Assembly (NCBI GenBank): GCA_035772785.1
Contig: JAOCPU010000082.1
Span: 31,241 to 95,240 of the forward strand
Origin: Phlebiopsis flavidoalba
Lineage: Eukaryota > Basidiomycota > Agaricomycetes > Polyporales > Phanerochaetaceae
DNA length: 64,000 nucleotides
Direction: 5' to 3'
Each line of letters begins with the position of its first letter. Position 1 is the first letter of the stretch. Under the pieces are notes generated by a model. It had not been told where the DNA came from, ran no database searches, and saw only the letters and a list, made by a program, of their open reading frames with translations. Positions 23,942 to 34,668 of this stretch are shown here, piece by piece. The position numbers and the translations under genes were made by a program.

Positions 23942-24873
23942 CTTGAAACTTTCTCTCGATGGTGGAGGGAGAGGTTGAAGAGGATGAGCGGTTAAATTGA
24001 GAAAGTCCGACACATTCAATTTGCACCACCAGAAATCAGGAGCTCGAGCACTGATTCATCAAATTCAAAATCCAAGGAGACCGCGCATCTTGGCAGCCCT
24101 GTCTCGTACATCAAGATATGGCGTATCTCCATATAGAAATGGACATTCCGAATCCTTACAAAGTTCCATACACAATTTCAGCGGTCGGGAGGACCATCCT
24201 TTCGATCATAATTTGTGTTCCGCCATCAATGTACTGCCGGGCCGTTATTGTTGCTTTTACTTTCCTTTTGAGGGTTTTATGTCAACATCCCATATTTTTC
24301 TCTGAGTCGGTATCAATGTATACACACAGCGGTAAAATAGCCTTAAGGGCCTATTGCTGACCAGTGCCGTCGACCGGCAGTCTTCCCATTCTACCAATTG
24401 CAGACGATAAGTCAATGCATTCTCATCTTCAGATTCCTCTCATGTTCCGCATAGACCTCGTTTATGAGGTGGCTTGAGACCGGTCTTCAGGCGGATCACA
24501 TTTTGATTAAAATATACTGATAACTCTATAATGAAACATTGTACGTTCACCATCGCGTTAGCATACCAGCACTCTCTACATGCATACTAAGCTGGTGATA
24601 AAAATGGACCTCTGCTAGCGGCGACGAGAGCGAGATTAGCTAAGCTAGTAGCTATGAAAGATGCCCTTCCACCTTGTTTCCGGCATTGCTTACTCATGGT
24701 GGAAAATCGACCGTACAGTTTATATATGCGGAAGGTCTGCAGTTTGTGTCATATACTGTATATAACATGAAATAGAGTCGGGATGAATAGTGTATGCGGT
24801 ATAGCGTAAGGAGTGTTCCACCAGAGTCAACTCTTAAATACACCCAAGCTAGGGACTGACCAGATATCGCGCA
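23942..24873. other. Intergenic, nothing recognisable
   Basis: It contains the presumed promoter of the methyltransferase gene (minus strand) and AT-rich DNA up to the AUR1 end. No supported ORF. Confidence 0.4.
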
Positions 24874-26393
24874 TCACCGCTGCGTAGGCGTGGGGGAATA
24901 CTGAATGATCCTCACAATCGGGCTCACCAATCCCTCCTCTCTTCTTTCTTCGGACCGAATGAGACTCGCGATACTCGCGGTGTGTCGGTGACTCTTCTTC
25001 GGTTGCGCTCCACCCTGTCGAACTAGGGGCGTTGCAGACGCTGGGCCGTTGGGTAGCGGTGAGCGGTACGTGATGTCGACTTCTTCGTCCGACTCGCGCT
25101 CCGAAATGTCCTTTTTCAAAATCAAAATCCATCCCACGGCCTGACCTCTCCCTCGCGCTGTCCTCAATGTCGTTAAATCGCGTACTTCGATCGGCGCATC
25201 GCGCCGGCATTCACATACCACGTGGCAAACTATTTTCACGGGGGGGGCGCCGCCGTGGCTTTTTTTGGCTGCGGCCCCGCGCAGGTCGTCGGGAAGCAGG
25301 AGGTAGAAAGCCGCGACGGCGAGGGGAAGGCATTAGAGCCGCCGACAAAAACGTCAATGAGATAATGATGCGTCCATGTACTTGTCGACCAGAAGAGAAT
25401 ACCCGGTGTATGCCCAGACGTATTTCGTGGTAACCACGACGGAAGAAGTGTGACACATGAAGAGGGCTTCGAGGCGAAGCACATGCAGATGCAGCGTAGG
25501 GAAAACGCGCGCGCCGGAAAACTAGCGGGGAGTTGGTGAATGCCGTAGTTATAGCCGTTTGACCCGTTAACAGCTCCCCCAAGCCCCCCCCAGTGTCATA
25601 TGCGTAATAGACCGCTGGTGATCCAGGCAATACTCATAGTTGGCGGGGGGTAAGACCATGGATGACCTCGTACCACGGTTGGGGCACAGGGTTGGAAGAA
25701 TATTTGGCATGAGCACACCGAGGAGGTTCATATAACGAAAAATCCGCGCCCATTTCATGTAGAGGCTTCTTTAGGCCGAATAGCCACAGGAAAGCCGCCA
25801 CGACGAACGGGATGGTGTAATGTCCCACACCGTACGGAATCCATGCAAGGATATCCAAAGACCAGTGCGTAAAAGCGGGTAAGAGTAATGGGTCTGAACA
25901 CGTTCGCTGTCCGTAGAGAACTGATTCCAAAAGTGGGCAGGAGGACGACTGAGATGCCCGGGACGGTTAGGTGGCCGGAATGCAAGCGATTACTATACCA
26001 GGAGAGAACCCAGCAGGAGAATCGTGGGCTCCTGGAGTATGGAAGAATTGGGATAGTGAAGGGGACTAAGAAGAAAGAACCGTGTACCCAATGGGTATTA
26101 TGAGTAGCTCAGCGGGAACCCGGGTGCTTGCATATAGCTATCCAGAACGTCGCTAGGAAGATCTCGAAGAAGTTATATTCGAGTCTGAAAGGACCCAGTT
26201 GTGCTTTCGGACCTTCTCGATGGTAGTCACTGGAGGCGAGAGCGAACTTATGTCCAGGCGTACCCGACCACGCGCTGGCGACAAAAGCCTTCCATATCGT
26301 TCTACGATTGTGAAGAGGGTGGAAAGTACAGGGGGGTGAGCGTCCGCGGAATAGCCATACCCTGTCATGTGCTTGCTGCGAAAGTCTGGTCAT
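24874..26393 (-). CDS. AUR1: Inositol phosphorylceramide synthase catalytic subunit
   Basis: Golgi membrane enzyme that transfers phosphoinositol from phosphatidylinositol to ceramide; it is the target of aureobasidin A. N-terminal exons from 26393 carry LEYNFFEIFLATFWIAICKH, TRFFFLVPFTIPILPYSR, WVLSWYSN, HISVVLLPTF-like ISVVLLPTFG and LRTANVF. These are followed by SLDILAWIPYGVGHYTIPFV and VAAFLWLFGLKKPLHEMG (25750-25850). Then come YMNLLGVLM, PNILPT, WYEVIHGLTP and MPGSPA. The PAP2-like lipid phosphatase/transferase motif is present as FGAFPSLHAACAS in a shifted frame (about 25480-25530), and the last His-Asp as THHYLIDVFVGG (about 25350-25385). The C-terminal tail is Ser/Glu-rich (ERESDEEVDITYRSPLPNG). 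At least four frame breaks. Length about 430 residues fits. Confidence 0.9.
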
Positions 26394-27140
26394 GGGGCCT
26401 CGGCAGGAGGGTATAGAAGTTGGATTTTAGTAGCGCACTTTTCGCTTTACAATCCTTATTCCGGCTGCCTAGTCCCGCGAAAGCCTTCCGAAAGAATTAC
26501 AAGAGACGGTGAGGTAGAAGCGGACGTCAGAAATGTGTAGGCAACTAGTCGCGGCGGCAAGCCTACCCTCTAACGCGGGACGTGCTGTCGGCGGGCCGGG
26601 GTCCTTGTTGATGCATCCCAGGGGGACCACCGAAGACTTCGACGCGCGCACCATAACTGTCTGATGGAATTTGTATCCGTCGTCTCATTCAAGTTTGTTG
26701 ACGATTTTTTTTTTATATTTTTCGTCTGGCATTGCCAGGTAAATCTTGGGCCTTCCTCACCGCAGATAACAGTGCACGGTCTCCTTTGGATATTGGCTGC
26801 TACCACTTCTCAAGGGTCCGCGCAATGACGACTTTTCGAATGGACCTGGTGAGCCATGACATGACGTGAAAAAAATACCATGACGGGCTGCGAAGAAAGG
26901 GAGGGTGAACTGAGCCCTGATTTTGTCCATCAAGCCAGCTTCTGCATTTTTGCCAAAGTATTCGTATATTGCTTAGGACCACTACTTTCGATTGCTCCAT
27001 TATCCCCGATTTCGGTTCGGGAGAAGCGACACGGTGCGTTCGCTTACAGAGTTTTTGCCATAGTTGCAATCTTCCGGTTTTGAAACGCGACCGCATCATC
27101 TTGTATCTTCACCGCCATTCTAGGAGCTGCCGGACTCGCC
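26394..27140. other. Divergent intergenic region between AUR1 and methyltransferase copy 2
   Basis: Only short shadow frames. It probably contains the two divergent promoters and 5' leaders. Confidence 0.4.
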
Positions 27141-28147
27141 ATGAAGCTGAGCAAATGCTTCCGCAGCTGGAGCTCGACTCTCAAGAGGCATTTGCTAGGG
27201 CTTTCTCCGCCACTCCGCGGTTTTTTGAGAGAAGTATTCCCAAGTTCCTTCTGCAGAGTTTATGGCTCATGTTCAGGCAAATCTTGGCATCGGGGAATAA
27301 TGGGATAACAAGGAGTCCCCAAACCTCATTCACGGCACGATATGTTCATGGAAATTGGTCCAGGTGCGTACTCAGGCTTACGCAGAGGCCTAAACTGGGT
27401 CTGTAAAGAACAGTTTTCATCCATACATGACTAGGTCACGTACCATGCCATACACGAACTCGATCAGACATAGGTTACAGAAAAGAGTATGCGGCACTTG
27501 AGCCCAGCCTCAACATGGCACACGAAGTCCGAATCGAGGCTAGCGAGGCAGGGGCGACAAGAAGAGAGACACTGCTCATTGTTGGATACGGGGCTGGGGA
27601 ACTAAGCTTCATCAACTCAGTGGCCCTTAGCAGCGCAAGAACAAAATTGACACCCTTATTCCATTCTATTCCCTCTGCAGGCGTCAATAAGCCGCAAAGG
27701 ACCCTACGTGATGTTGTTGAACAGACGCTCAAATCTGGTGGCCAAGTACTGCTCACGCACTCAGCAAACGATCAGACGATGCTTGGTTGGCTCCTATCTG
27801 GATGCATCCGTTTGACGCCTGCTGCTCAGGCCGCCCTACGGGTTATTTGGCTGGAGGAGTTTAGCGTGTGGGAAAGGATTGGCTGTCGGAAGAAGGTGAG
27901 GCAGAGAAAAATCTTGACGTCGCCGTGGCGGGAAACTTGTGAAGACGGCCTTAACACTCTGGCCTCATTTGCCACTTGTGGATTTCCAATGCCGTGTTAC
28001 CGTGCAATGCTCGCAGTACAAGAATGTAAACACACGCCCTCGTCAATACACCTACTCGCAGAAGGCATCGATTTATATCACCGCCATGGATCCTTATTCA
28101 AGCCTAATTACTCCCATGTATGGGCGAAGCAGAGTACGAGAGCCTGA
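27141..28147 (+). CDS. METTL7-like SAM-dependent methyltransferase (copy 2)
   Basis: Paralogue of the gene at 23080-23941. The ATG at 27141 gives MKLSK, the same first residues as copy 1 (MKLSN), and the family N-terminal region continues in a shifted frame. SAM motif I is seen as MEIGPGAYSGLRRGLN (27344-27396), interrupted by an intron. VTYHAIHE and, in another frame, EYAALEPSLNMAHEVRIEAS (27486-27545) match the acidic loop of copy 1. TLLIVGYGAGELSFINS, NKPQRTLRDVVEQTLKSGGQ and VLLTHS follow, with the C-terminal AGKLVKTAL in a shifted frame near 27930. The ORF stays open to 28147, but family homology ends near 27960, so the true stop may be earlier. Copy 2 appears more diverged than copy 1. 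Confidence 0.75.
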
Positions 28148-28972
28148 CGTCGGAATTTGCTTCATAGGATTACCTATCATTGATGTCCCAGCTATATATG
28201 ATGTATGTGCAATGCAGCTACCAATGACGTACTGATCAGAATACAAGGATCCTCCTTAATAAATTAAAGTTCTTCAGCCAAATCCCGTACTTCGGAGAGG
28301 CGCAAACGCAAACACTGCAACTGATCCTACGTTTTCATCATATGCGATCTGAGCGCGGTGAAACTTCTGCCACACCTCATAAATTGAAACGGACGCACAT
28401 GTGGCGTGGTTGCCATGCAGGCGTTACGATGGACCGCAACCTCGCGGACAAGACCACTAACACTTGGCACCAGAAATAACTGGTGTCAAACCCTTGGTTG
28501 AGGACGCTTGCCGGCTAGGGGGAAAGTCCATGAGTGATGCTTAAGGGCCCGTCGGTTTGCCGCTTTTACCGGTTATGAGTTGGGCTGATAATGATTGACT
28601 TCCGGAGAGTGTGGCGCCCCCTGCTCGAGAGCCGAGTTCCACATAGGCTCCTCAATCGAGCCATTCTAGTTTTAGTAACCCATGAAAACTAAGCGGTTCG
28701 AGCGTTACAAGACGACGGAGAACAGTGCAGACCCTTGCACGATTGCATCCTAGGACGTCTGGCGATGGCCCTGATATCCTGGAATGTAGTTGTGAGCTAA
28801 GAACGTTTTTGCTGCTCTTGGTATGGAGAGCACTGGTCGTAGCCGCGCCCCGCAGCTCAATAATCCACGAGATACTCTCCCGAGGTGAGTGGTATCGGTA
28901 AAGGAAACAGCTAGGCGGATCCTTAGCGGAAACACGGATACATACGCACTTAAAATTTCATTAGCCGCGACA
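28148..28972. other. Intergenic, nothing recognisable
   Basis: No open frame with recognisable content on either strand. Confidence 0.4.
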
Positions 28973-28978
28973 TATAAA
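28973..28978 (+). promoter_or_regulatory. TATA box of small Cys-rich gene C
   Basis: TATAAA lies 147 bp upstream of the in-frame ATG at 29120 and only 16 bp from the ATG at 28994, which argues for the downstream start. Confidence 0.4.
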
Positions 28979-28993
28979 GGAGACATAATCGCA

Positions 28994-29327
28994 ATGTCGA
29001 AGAACACTCACCAACAACTACAGATAACCCCAGCACTTCAGGCGAGTTGTGCATCACCTGCTCTTCACCAAGCCAGAGCTGATGTTTTACAATCCTGCAC
29101 AGTCCATTCACACCGAAAAATGAACGACGCAAACGCCTCAGCTACTGCAGCCACCACGTTGGCCGTGAATGTGAGTTCATCGATGATGACAAATCCTTTC
29201 ATGTTTACTGATATCGCATATAAATCAGCACGCCAGCACCCACCCGGTACATTCTGGTGCTTTTTGCTCGAAATGCGGCAAGCATAATGGCAGTGGTGAC
29301 CACGTCGGGCCCTGCCCCAGGCGATAG
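28994..29327 (+). CDS. Small protein with C-terminal CX2CX8HX3C end (family member C)
   Basis: Unknown function. Two ATGs share one frame: 28994 (91 residues) and 29120 (49 residues); the TATA position favours 29120. The latter gives MNDANASATAATTLAVN, a canonical 58-bp intron (GTGAGT at 29171 to TCAG at 29228), then HASTHPVHSGAFCSKCGK followed by HNGSGDHVGPCPRR and TAG at 29325-29327. The end contains CX2C, then eight residues, His, three residues, Cys-Pro. This looks like a zinc knuckle and recalls the small ORFs near 14.2 kb and 50.1 kb. No signal peptide or membrane segment is seen. The intron borders and intact frame make it the best-supported of the three small genes. Confidence 0.55.
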
Positions 29328-29589
29328 TCGGGTCCTAGGTACTGGCAAAGAAATGTCATGGACACATGTATAATTATCATGCGAGTTTTGTACCCATGAG
29401 GTCTTTACAGCAAACATGTTCAAGGTTAACGATGGTCGGTCTGATATCCCCGTGCGATGCCGCTGCGACCCTTGTTTCCAGTACACTTGGCGCGTCTTCT
29501 CCTATCCTCGCCTCCAATCCTTGGTAGGTGCGTGAGTGTAAAAAATGACCTGTTCAAGGAATCAGTTTCCACGTGAAAGAAGTCCCACG

Positions 29590-31400
29590 TAAAAGAAGAG
29601 ATGGCTGCACTTACTTGCCAGCGCTATCTGAAAGCACCGAAAGCGCATTTTCTTGATTTCTCAGGGCGAACGGCGGACTGTCCATCATTGCTGGCAGGGC
29701 TCCTCTGTCTTGGTTTGCCCACCAAACGCTTTGCTGGCTTTGCGGTAAGTCCCACTGACCAACGAAAACATAGGTTTGTCATCGTCATCGGAGTCGCCTT
29801 CAGCGTGGTCAGTATTCTAGCTTTATCATGAACGTAGTAGCGCTCCAAACTTACGGATGGCCGTATCATTATCCGACAAGGTCAACTTCCCGAAGTCCAG
29901 ACACTATTTTGCCGCTCCATGCTGGTTCGGACTGAAGCGCGATCTCAAGCTCGTAGGCGTGATGATCGGTCGTAGAAATTCCTGATGAAGGGTATTTTAA
30001 GTCGGAGCCGCATCGATAGTAACATAGAACCTACTTTTGCCTCGACTAAGCTATTTTCAGGGCACGCCACGAGCACGAAGCATTCGATTTCGAGGAAGTT
30101 ACCAAGCTTGGCTGGGTTCAACTTCCCGACGGTGATCGTATAACTTTTCTTATGAGCTCGAGCGAGCATCTGCCGCAAGCGAGATATCAAGGGGAAGATA
30201 CGAAGCTATCTCTCAAGGGTAAGTATGCTTATTCACCTTCCCAGAAGTCATACGCTATTACCTACGCCAAGTGTTCCTACGAGAATACGCAAAGACGTCT
30301 GCGTCTCGCGCTTTCTGAACGGTTGCGTATCGTCGCATCAAAAGTTTGTTTGTCCTCGTCGACTCTAGTCTCGGCCGATCTCGTTTTTGGATCATACGAG
30401 TAAACCTGTGCTGTCCCATGAGGGGCGCAAGTCCTCAAACCAGAAAGTCGCCGTGCGTACGTTGGCAGAGGAATGGGTGATGAGTAAATTTGTGAGTCCA
30501 GGCTTTCTCCACCGACGTAAAATATAGTGTCGTATGCGTCCTCGCTAGATTCGCCGTCGGGACTGTTTTCGGCGACTTGATCTTGAGATCAGGGGGGTGC
30601 AAAATAGCGGTACCGCGAGATACCGCAGCTTGCTAGTGGGAGGCTAGTGCTCTCCGACTCTTGCGACAATCTCGTCTTTTCGAAGGTCAAGTCTGCGGGT
30701 AAGGTTGGAGGATACGATGGTCACCTGCGAGATATGAATAACGGACATCTGTTCTGAGCAATATTTGCGATGGAACAGTTCCGGAAGACTGCGCTAATTC
30801 CACGAGCTTTGCTACGCAATCATCAACGTCGATCGGACTTTTCCCGAATACATAAATGACGGGGAGCCGCGATGTTCTAACAAGACAAGATGAGTATTTT
30901 TAGTTAGCTGAGGGATGAATTGTCATACGCACTGACTCAGGCAAGCATGACCGTAGTGTACCATTGCATCAGCGTTCACGTGCTGTGAAGCGACTTCATC
31001 GACGCAACAGCTATAGAGGGCAGTGATTAGCATCTGTAGAAGTGCTCATAACCTGACAACTTGCCTGCCATATGAGGTGTCCCGCAAGGACATATAAATC
31101 GTGGCCCGCTCCAACCTTCGCACGCAATGTGCGATATATTGGTACCGAAAAAGGGCAGCAATTCATCTGGGAATTGGAGGGCGATCTGGATGGACGTTAG
31201 TGGGATGCGCGGGTCGGTCAGTAAGATGACAATACAACGCTTGAAATCGTGCTTTAAGATCAATTCCGCAGTCCGCTCTATATCAAAATACTCTTCAAGA
31301 TTTCTTGAGAAAGCTCATGCGGCAGTCCATCTGTTTCGACTTCTATTTGTCTCGCAATGGCCTCTTCACCAGAAGCGGAGAACGTGTTTGTGTCAGCCAT
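29590..31400 (-). CDS. DPH2: 2-(3-amino-3-carboxypropyl)histidine synthase subunit 2
   Basis: Dph2 acts with Dph1 as the radical-type iron-sulfur enzyme in the first step of diphthamide synthesis on elongation factor 2. The start at 31400 gives [20 protein letters not shown], then a region with [12 protein letters not shown] (about 31165-31200) and, past introns, CCVDEVA-like and HYGHAC-like fragments around 30940-31020. The distal half has [40 protein letters not shown] and ENSLVEAK (30025-30190), TPYELEIAL-like text and WSG. The C-terminal acidic linker is [20 protein letters not shown] (about 29735-29800). The VACPENS motif with its cluster Cys is characteristic. The 3' end is placed near 29590 because the C-terminus is frame-broken. 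It shares a short divergent intergenic region with TOM70. Confidence 0.85.
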
Positions 31401-31690
31401 TTGTGGCAGATTTTGAGGGCTCTCTAGCGAAAGCTCCATATCATACAGATCCATTTTGGACACGAAATAGCAACGCACGAGGCGGATGAGCTTGCCTCGA
31501 CGCTCAGGAGATGGAAGTAAAAGGACAAGACTGGATTCGCTGAGGGGCAAAATTAAATTACCCAGGCTTTGTGTGCAACCCTACCGTAGGGGTAACGCAT
31601 CACGGCACGCGCCGGGGAGCGCGCCCACACGCTCGGCGCGCAACTCGTCACTTTTGAGCTGCCGTCGTTCCCTCACCCTCGCCCGCCAAC
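31401..31690. promoter_or_regulatory. Shared divergent promoter region of DPH2 and TOM70
   Basis: The start codons of two head-to-head housekeeping genes are 290 bp apart. A CT-rich leader (CCCTCACCCTCGCCCGCCAAC) directly precedes the TOM70 ATG. No TATA box is evident. Confidence 0.6.
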
Positions 31691-34099
31691 ATGCCTTCGT
31701 CCGAGCCTGCGCAGAGCGTCGTTGAACGCGTACAAAACTTTGTCTCAGACAACAAGAAGGCCGTTCTTATCAGTGCCGCCGTTGCTGCTGTCGCTATCGG
31801 CGGCGCGGTCTATTACGCTTCAACATCGGGTTCGGACGAGGACAAGGGTGCGCGCAGAAAGGACAAGAAAAAGTCGAAGTCGTCAAAGAAGAAGAAGGGA
31901 GTCTCCGACGCAGATGGTCCAATTCTTGAACAAATTTCCCCTGCACAGTCCGCAGAGCACACGTCTCTGTGTGTTGGAGCGGCATCGCTGACGCGCTCAT
32001 GTATCGCTGACACCTATACGTAGACAGCGAGCTAGACCTCACTGATGAGCAAATATCTGCTATGTCTGAACAAGTGAGCCAGGCGACATGTCTCCGTTAC
32101 ATTCAAACTGACTCCCATCAGGAGCGAACGAAAGTTGCCTCGTCGCTGAAGAGCAAGGGCAACACGGTGTATACCAAGCACGAATATGACAAAGCTGTCA
32201 CATATTACACCAAAGCTATCGCTGTAACACCAAAACCTGAGCCCACGTACTTCAGCAACCGTGCCGCATGTATGTCTGCGTACTCATTCCACTTGTCTTC
32301 TGTTCTTATATCCACACGCTTCCAGGCTACATGAACATGCGCCCGCCGCAACTCGAGAAAGTCGTTGCTGACTGTGATCTGGCGCTGACGCATGATAGAC
32401 GTTATGAGAAGGCCCTCGGTAGGCGCGCTGGTGCTCTCGAGACGTTGGAACGCTACGAAGAGAGCTTTGCGGGGTATGCTCAAAAGCTTATACACACCAT
32501 TCTTCGCTGATGATTGGTCAGACATTTCACTACTTTTGACCATTTTTGGAGCAATTCAAAAAGGAGCCTACGACCACCGCCGTTGAGAGGGTGCTCAAGA
32601 AGCTGTCTGAAGCCAAGGCCAAAGAAATCATTGCTGTACGCGTCCACTCTATTCACCCCATAGTTCGAGCTCCGATTCTAATTCTCGACATAGGCACGGC
32701 CCAGAAGGACGACTACCCAGTCATACTTTCTGTTCTGCATACTTCGGTGCATTCCGTCCCCGTACGTCCCAATCCGACCAAATGTGTGGGGGGGAGAGTG
32801 ATGATTAACTCCGCGTTGAAGAGGCCCTTCCTGCCCGGCCCGAAACTCCTGCTCCAGGAGATGAGAGATTAGTGGAGGCTCTCCAGGCGCTTGAGTCGCA
32901 CGGACTACATCCATGCGCTGTCGCGCGGTGAACGAGGCCATTTGCAGGGGATTTCTACCAACGAAGGCAAAGCTTATGCTCTTAACCTTCGAGGCACATT
33001 CAAGTAAGCTCTCTCTCACGTGAATGAATATCATTGTGGAACTCATGCATCGCGAAAGGTTCCTTACCGGGAAACGTGGCTGGTGCAAAAGAGGACCTCG
33101 AGGCATCTGTTGAGGCTCTGCCAAGCTACACCCAGACATGGGTCAAGCTTGCCAGTATCTATATGGAGCGAGGAGATGTCCCCAAGACCTTTGAATGTTT
33201 CGAAGAAGCATTGAAGCACAACAAGAACGATCCCGATATCTTCTACCATCGCGGACAAGGTGAGTCACGTGTTTTACATGCTGAAAACTCAAGCTTATGT
33301 TTCCAGTCCTGTTTATCATGAACAAGTTCGAAGAAGCTGCAAACGACTACATCAAGTCGACTGAGTTGGATGACAACTTCGTGTTCAGCCACATTCAACT
33401 TGCTGTCGCGCAGTACAAGAGTGGCCAGCTCCCCAAAGGCATGGAGACGTTCCGCCAAACCCTCTTGAAGTTCCCTGGTCGCAGTGAACCGCACAATTAC
33501 TAGTATGTCGTCATTGATCAGTATCGTTCCTCACATGCTAACATTGTGTTCAGCGGCTAACTTCTCTTGGATCAACAACTCTACCCTGATGCTGTTGATA
33601 AGTTTGACACGGCGATATCCCTTGAGAAGGAGAAGTGCGTAAATCTACTCCATTTCTTGATCACATCCCCTCAATCATGCTCTCAGGCCTCCCCCGATCA
33701 ACGTTCTTCCTCTCGTCAACAAGGGTCTTGCTCTCTTCCAGTGGAAGGGCGATATCCAGGCAGCCGAGCAGGGCGTCACCGAGGCCGTTGCCCCTTGACG
33801 GCGACAGCGAAGCCGCGGTCGCGCAACCCTTGCGCAGCTCAAGCTCCAGCAAAAAACAAAATCGACGAAGCCGTGAAGATATTCGATAAGCAAATCGACC
33901 TAGCCAGGAGCGAGCCTGAACTGGTCAGCGCGCTGACATACAAATACGTCAGTCAAATTTTCTCTTCATGCATAACTAATTGTTGACCGTGCCCGATATC
34001 CAGGCCTCCGCGGCGCAACTTCAGTTCATCAGGGACTACCCTGACCTTGCGATGACTTTAACGAGCCTCGCACAGGAGATGAATCGTGGCGGCGCATGA
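31691..34099 (+). CDS. TOM70: Mitochondrial outer-membrane import receptor Tom70
   Basis: Receptor of the TOM complex for hydrophobic carrier precursors; it binds Hsp70/Hsp90 through its clamp TPRs. The start at 31691 gives MPSSEPAQSVVERVQN, then the single N-terminal anchor AVLISAAVAAVAIGGAVYYA (about residues 28-47) and a Lys-rich stretch KDKKKSKSSKKKKG. TPR repeats follow over several exons: KSKGNTVYTKHEYDKAVTYY, AIAVTPKPEPTYFSNRAA, YEKALGRRAGALETLERY, GNVAGAKEDLEASVEALPS, SIYMERGDVPKTFECFEEAL, NNDP-like DPDIFYHRGQ, DYIKSTELDDNFVFSHIQLA and NKIDEAVKIFDKQIDLARSE. The stop is at 34097-34099 (MNRGGA). Exons are mostly in frame. A TAA at 33558-33560 sits where GAA (Glu) of the usual YYGELLLDQQ is expected, and there is a frame break near 33800. 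Confidence 0.93.
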
Positions 34100-34453
34100 G
34101 CATGCGGTGCTCGATTTGCCAGGGACATTTGACTCGGCTATGCTTTCTATTAAATCGCTATGTATATTCGTTTAATATCTTTTCAATCGAACATCCCTCG
34201 CTCGTCCCGCCAGGCGATTTGGATGCGAAGGAGGACATGGACGTGGCTACATGACCGTCAACGCCGGCGAGTCCCGTACACACTCCCGGGTCCGGCCATA
34301 CTTGAAACCCTATTTGCATTGAGGCAAAAACTACGGTGCGAGTCAGGATAGGGTATTGAACCGTGAGTTAGGCTATATAGGTTACACGTGGGCTTTTACC
34401 TCGTATTGTTCTTGCCGAGGCGCATGCATACTTTTAATGGTAGAAATAGTAGT

Positions 34454-34551
34454 AAATTGGTATTTTCTGCGGTACAATAGTGTTTACAAGTAAATGAGAG
34501 AAGATTGCAGTCAATTTGATATGTTCTGCAGTACACGAGTGTTTACGAGTA
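34454..34551 (+). repeat. Imperfect direct repeat, two 39-40-bp units
   Basis: Units at 34454-34492 and 34512-34551 share the core TTCTGCRGTACAMKAGTGTT and then TACRAGTA, with a 19-bp spacer. They lie in the AT-rich DNA 3' of TOM70. The region 34100-34668 otherwise has no supported gene. Confidence 0.6.
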
Positions 34552-34668
34552 CTGTCAGGATATTTTGAACCGTTTTTCGAATCGGAGCAGACGGAAACCC
34601 AGAACGAGACACAAACACACTAGATGAGAAAGAACAAAGACCAGGGAGCAACGAGTAGAAGGCAGAGC

